A stretch of DNA of 64,000 bases from NCBI RefSeq assembly GCF_030848805.1, contig NC_092364.1:310001-374000 (forward strand). Reading direction: 5' to 3'. The stretch is from Temnothorax longispinosus. Taxonomy: Eukaryota; Arthropoda; Insecta; Hymenoptera; Formicidae. Positions 60,787-64,000 of the stretch are shown here, piece by piece; the first letter of the stretch is position 1; every line of letters starts with the position of its first letter. Position numbers and translations under genes: made by a program. The notes under the pieces are model-generated. The model made no database searches, was not told the origin of the DNA, and saw only the letters and a list, made by a program, of their open reading frames with translations.

Positions 60787-61339
60787 AAATGTAGATTTAT
60801 TCATTTTCTTCAAAAACTTAGATGTGTAAATTTCGAGGATCCACAATTATATGGTCTATCTTGCCTAATTGAGAAATTTTAATTAAACATGTGTTTAAAT
60901 CTTACAATCGTATAGTTATAATATGCAGATTAAAAAATTTTAATTCAATTTACATTTGCAAACTATTGACATCTATTAATATATCTATCTACATTCAATT
61001 TGTTATATAAAATAATACTAATATTTAGAAAAATTTCGTCACTTTCGCCACTTTATGTGTGATGGTTATATTATTAATTATATTTAAAAATTTTCTCTCC
61101 ATGCGCAGAAACGTCACTTTAAAACATAAAATTTTATAAGTATTAAATCTAAATATCGATATTCTGGATATTATTAATTAAAGTAACAATGCATAAACAC
61201 TCGCGATTAAGTACGTGCGCTTCTTGCACGTCGAAAGGAAAGGCGGCGAAGATCAATATCGCGGACGTTTCCGTTGCCAGAGAAACTTGGATACTCGCGC
61301 TATATACTGCAAACACACCAGCATTATCAAGTAAGCAGG

Positions 61340-62120
61340 ATGTCGAACCGAGGAAGGATACGAAGCGAGGACGAGCCTTCCTGGCAACGAAGGGCGTACG
61401 AGCATCACCGGTCTAGGGTGAGCACTCATGAATTATAAACGTTACTCTTGATTCAACTCCGTTTAATATTTTACCGATCGATGTTTCTTTCATCAGGCTC
61501 GCTCTTGATGAAAGCTCCGAGGATCTAACGGAAACCTCGGTGCTAAAGATATTCTCGTAGAGATAACCTTCGAATCAAAAGCGATAAAATAAATAATATA
61601 CTCGCGCGAGATTAAAACTTTCTATAAAAATCGTTTGTTATAGGTACATACATCAAACGATATAATTATATGCATTACGTTCGTATAATTTTTATGTTAA
61701 ATTTAAGAGATTTTAAATAATTATGCTATATCAAAGACAGTTATATTAGAAATTTTGACTTCAAGGTTTACTCAAGTAATTAGTTCATGTTAATTGGTTA
61801 AATGTTTTTTTTCCTCTATAAAGACTCAGACGTTTCACGCTCTGTAACGTCGTCGAGAATTTACGATTATACTCATTCGTGTTGCTTTGCAGGTAAAAAC
61901 AGCCAGACCAACGGTAGATGTGAACCCTCCGGAGGGCAGACCTCATGTCTCGTTTAACGCGAAGAGATTGCAGTTAGAGCGCGAACGGCAGGCGCGAATT
62001 CTCAGGGACAATTTCATCCTACTGAAGAAACTTCGTGAAATCATGCACCGGAAGCGACGAGTCGCAGAGGACAATCAACGGGTCCAATGGCAGGAATCTA
62101 GATGCGTTAGAGTTCGTTAA
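61340..62120 (+). CDS. CFAP97D1: CFAP97D1-like sperm/cilium protein
   Basis: Small protein with the CFAP97 (KIAA1430) domain; the mammalian relative CFAP97D1 is needed for sperm flagellum axoneme integrity. Two exons: 61340-61417 and 61893-62120, giving 101 residues. The join reads EHHRSR then VKTARPTVDVNPPEG, matching the family core of a basic stretch followed by a PTVD-x-PP motif. It continues with KRLQLERERQARILRDNFIL, KKLREIMHRK and a C-terminal VQWQESR, where the family has a conserved Trp-Gln-x-Ser-Arg. A charged helical protein with no membrane span. It is shorter than the vertebrate protein (~165 residues), mainly in the middle. Upstream non-coding exons are possible. Same strand as LRRC23. 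Confidence 0.8.
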
Positions 62121-62934
62121 AAACGCGGGATCTCGACGGGGTGCTCCCTTGCCATTACATAATTCGCGATTTACATATATGCACGTGTCTTTTGTATTTT
62201 ATGTGTAATTGAAGAGTAGGGTGTACGTAATTACGATCTTTGATCCCCAGCAAGTCTTTTCTATCTTGATACAGAATCATTTAACTATCGTATATGGACT
62301 TCTAATAAATACTTTCATTAATATTTCCAAAATTGCATTTTTACCTTTCCCTACTGTCTCGAAATCGTGAGATAATCAATAATTTAAACCATTTAAATTA
62401 ATAACAGTTCTCATTATCTCTAATTTAATCACTTTTATTCTTCTTAAAATAAATTATACGATATTTTTAAATCATTGGAATATAATATTTAATTTGCATT
62501 GTGTATCGATATATCTCACTTTTTGTCTTTCTTTTGTCTGATGGAACTCTAATCGATATGCATTGATCGATACGTATTATCTGATGCATCGTCATTAACG
62601 TCAAGAAAAGAGGCTAGATTCTCGCAAATAATATCGAAATCTTTCGACGTAATGTAAGCATCCCTTATATTAAAATATAGATTTATATACATATTTGTAG
62701 CTATTACAAAATTATATACTCATAATATATTATTAAATAATAAATTATAATATTAAGCTATAGATTTCATAATCAAGATAAATGTTGATTTATTTTCTAA
62801 TTCATATTTAATATTTATTATAACAATGTTAATCATATTAATATTAAATATTAAAATTTCTACTACAATGCTATAAATGGCTCCAATAAACTCAATATGT
62901 ATACATTTTTACTCATGGATTCAATTAAGAATAA
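62121..62934. other. Spacer between CFAP97D1-like gene and LRRC23
   Basis: 0.8 kb, very AT-rich (many ATATTAAA words), containing the 3' UTR of the first gene and the upstream region of the second. No other gene or repeat of note. Confidence 0.6.
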
Positions 62935-64000
62935 ATGGAGGACGAAAGCTACGATAAGGAGAATGCTGAAAAGGAGCTTGAAGATAAGGACTATGGCGAA
63001 GAGAGTCAACCCGAATACGAATCAACGATTTCGTTGGACGAAACTGAGCACGATACACGCGTGTTGGCACACTCCGAGGCTGGCGAGTGTCTTCACAATT
63101 TAGGAAAATGCGTCGCGCAGGACGAATACGCCTATCTCAGCATGGACGCCTCGGACAGAGATCTTACGGATGTCAGCGTGATACTATCCTTCAGACACGT
63201 TCGTTACGTGAACGTGTCGGGGAACAGATTGACCTCAGAAGCGCTGCGTGCGCTCGAGGCGATGCCGTATCTGCAGACGCTGCGGGCGGATCGAAATCGT
63301 CTGACCAGTGCGGAGTTGAAACCGATGCCGTATTTGCAGGTGATCCCGTCGTCTTTTGACCCTCATTCAGCGGGGTCTTTTTTATTTAACTCATTGAGAA
63401 CTCCGTGCATGGATGACAGCAAATCCGCGCTAGTAAGACGATTTCGAAAATCTAGGAGCTTGCCCTGAACCGAAACGAGTTGACAGACACGTCCGGCATC
63501 CGTCATAAGAATCTCGAACGTCTGGAGTTGAATCACAACAATATTCGCACCGTGACTATCGACTTTCAGATACTCGTGAGCTTGAGGACTCTGGAGCTAC
63601 GCGGCAACGCGCTAATCAGTACCGCAGGTGAGACGCAAAGTCGAGACGAAGGCAGTTATTTATCTTTCGAGATTAACCGTTCGCCGAAGGTGATCATAAA
63701 AATCTAAGCGAGAAATCCCGAGCTTCTCAAACAATAGCTTAAGAACTCGTAGATAAAACGAGAGGGATTCTAAAGAAACTGGATTTTTCCTGAATAATGT
63801 TCGAATTTCTTGCTTCTCGCAGACATCTGTTGTCCCAATCTGACGCGGCTCTTTCTGGCCAAAAATCAAATCGAAAAAATCGAAGGTCTCGGAGAACTTG
63901 TGAATCTGAAGACGCTACACCTGCGAGGTAACAGGCTCGCGAATTTGGACGGTTTCACCGAGCGGTGTCGTAGCTTAAGCTACGTGAATCTGCGCGATAA
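62935..64000 (+). CDS. LRRC23: Leucine-rich repeat-containing protein 23, 5' part
   Basis: Axonemal radial-spoke component (RS3 head region) in animals, needed for sperm motility. Exons 62935-63339, 63456-63627 and 63833-64000 or beyond. It starts with an acidic N-terminus (MEDESYDKENAEKELEDKDY) as in other LRRC23 proteins. A family-specific segment follows (YLSMDASDRDLTDVSVILSF, RHVRYVNVSGNRLTSEAL), then regular leucine-rich repeats: LQTLRADRNRL, LERLELNHNNI, LRTLELRGNAL, LTRLFLAKNQI and LKTLHLRGNRL. The repeat order and the DTSGI-RHKNLE piece match vertebrate LRRC23 closely. The gene is cut by the window end inside the sequence YVNLRD. Confidence 0.94.

Larger units (their letters stand above)
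57029..61339. other. Gap- and satellite-bearing spacer between SCO1 and the CFAP97D1-like gene
   Basis: 4.3 kb with no recognised gene. Contents: the SCO1 3' region, 500 N, 0.6 kb of unique sequence including an alternating CG/CA/TG stretch (57975-58020), the 182-bp satellite array, then 0.55 kb of AT-rich sequence before the next gene. Confidence 0.7.

Noticed and set aside
61189..61416. 75-codon frame starting MHKHSRLSTCASC
   Set aside because: It overlaps the first CFAP97D1-like exon in another frame and does not fit the family. The exon read from 61340 does.

Overview
The window is nuclear DNA from an insect. The genes have many short introns with GT/AG borders, the non-coding DNA is AT-rich, simple repeats are common, and every protein recognised is an animal nuclear gene. 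The gene set (ANKLE1, CNTD1, CCDC50, CFAP97D1-like, LRRC23) together with small palindromic DNA transposons suggests Hymenoptera, perhaps an ant. That placement is an inference from family content, not a proof. I rebuilt gene models by hand from splice sites. Thirteen of the fifteen genes have complete coding sequences, and all thirteen keep an open frame from ATG to stop across their joins. DGK is cut at the left edge and LRRC23 at the right edge.

Layout. 1-4842 (+): C-terminal part of a diacylglycerol kinase eta/delta, ending in a SAM domain, followed by 5.4 kb without a gene. 10231-13083 (-): mitochondrial glutamyl-tRNA synthetase EARS2. 14769-15848 (-): Mediator subunit MED19. 17246-17599 (+): mitochondrial ribosomal protein L42. 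18156-22153 (-): ANKLE1, an ankyrin/LEM/GIY-YIG nuclease. 23067-30732 (+): nucleoporin ELYS. 34522-36788 (-): CCDC50. 39098-40694 (-): CNTD1. 41150-43288 (-): mitochondrial ribosomal protein S5. 43810-51760 (+): Integrator subunit INTS1. 52038-53657 (-): an intronless NXF-family mRNA export factor. 54308-54688 (+): prefoldin 1. 55601-57028 (+): SCO1. 57103-57602: a 500-base run of N. 58238-60786: a 14-copy, 182-bp satellite. 61340-62120 (+): a CFAP97D1-like flagellar protein. 62935-64000 (+): LRRC23, cut by the window end.

Arrangement. Many neighbours are head-to-head and probably share promoters: MED19/MRPL42, ANKLE1/ELYS, MRPS5/INTS1 and NXF/PFDN1. Others converge: DGK/EARS2, MRPL42/ANKLE1, ELYS/CCDC50 and INTS1/NXF. 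Four of the fifteen genes serve mitochondrial translation or respiratory-complex assembly (EARS2, MRPL42, MRPS5, SCO1). The last two genes both belong to axoneme families. Nothing here is an operon or a defence island.

The most unusual features are a set of near-perfect palindromic transposons (MITEs) in introns and between genes, one of which starts at the fifth base of an INTS1 intron. Others are the satellite with a six-unit higher-order repeat beside an assembly gap, the intronless NXF gene, the long unstructured linker in ANKLE1, and a reiterated RRxSS-type motif in the ELYS tail.
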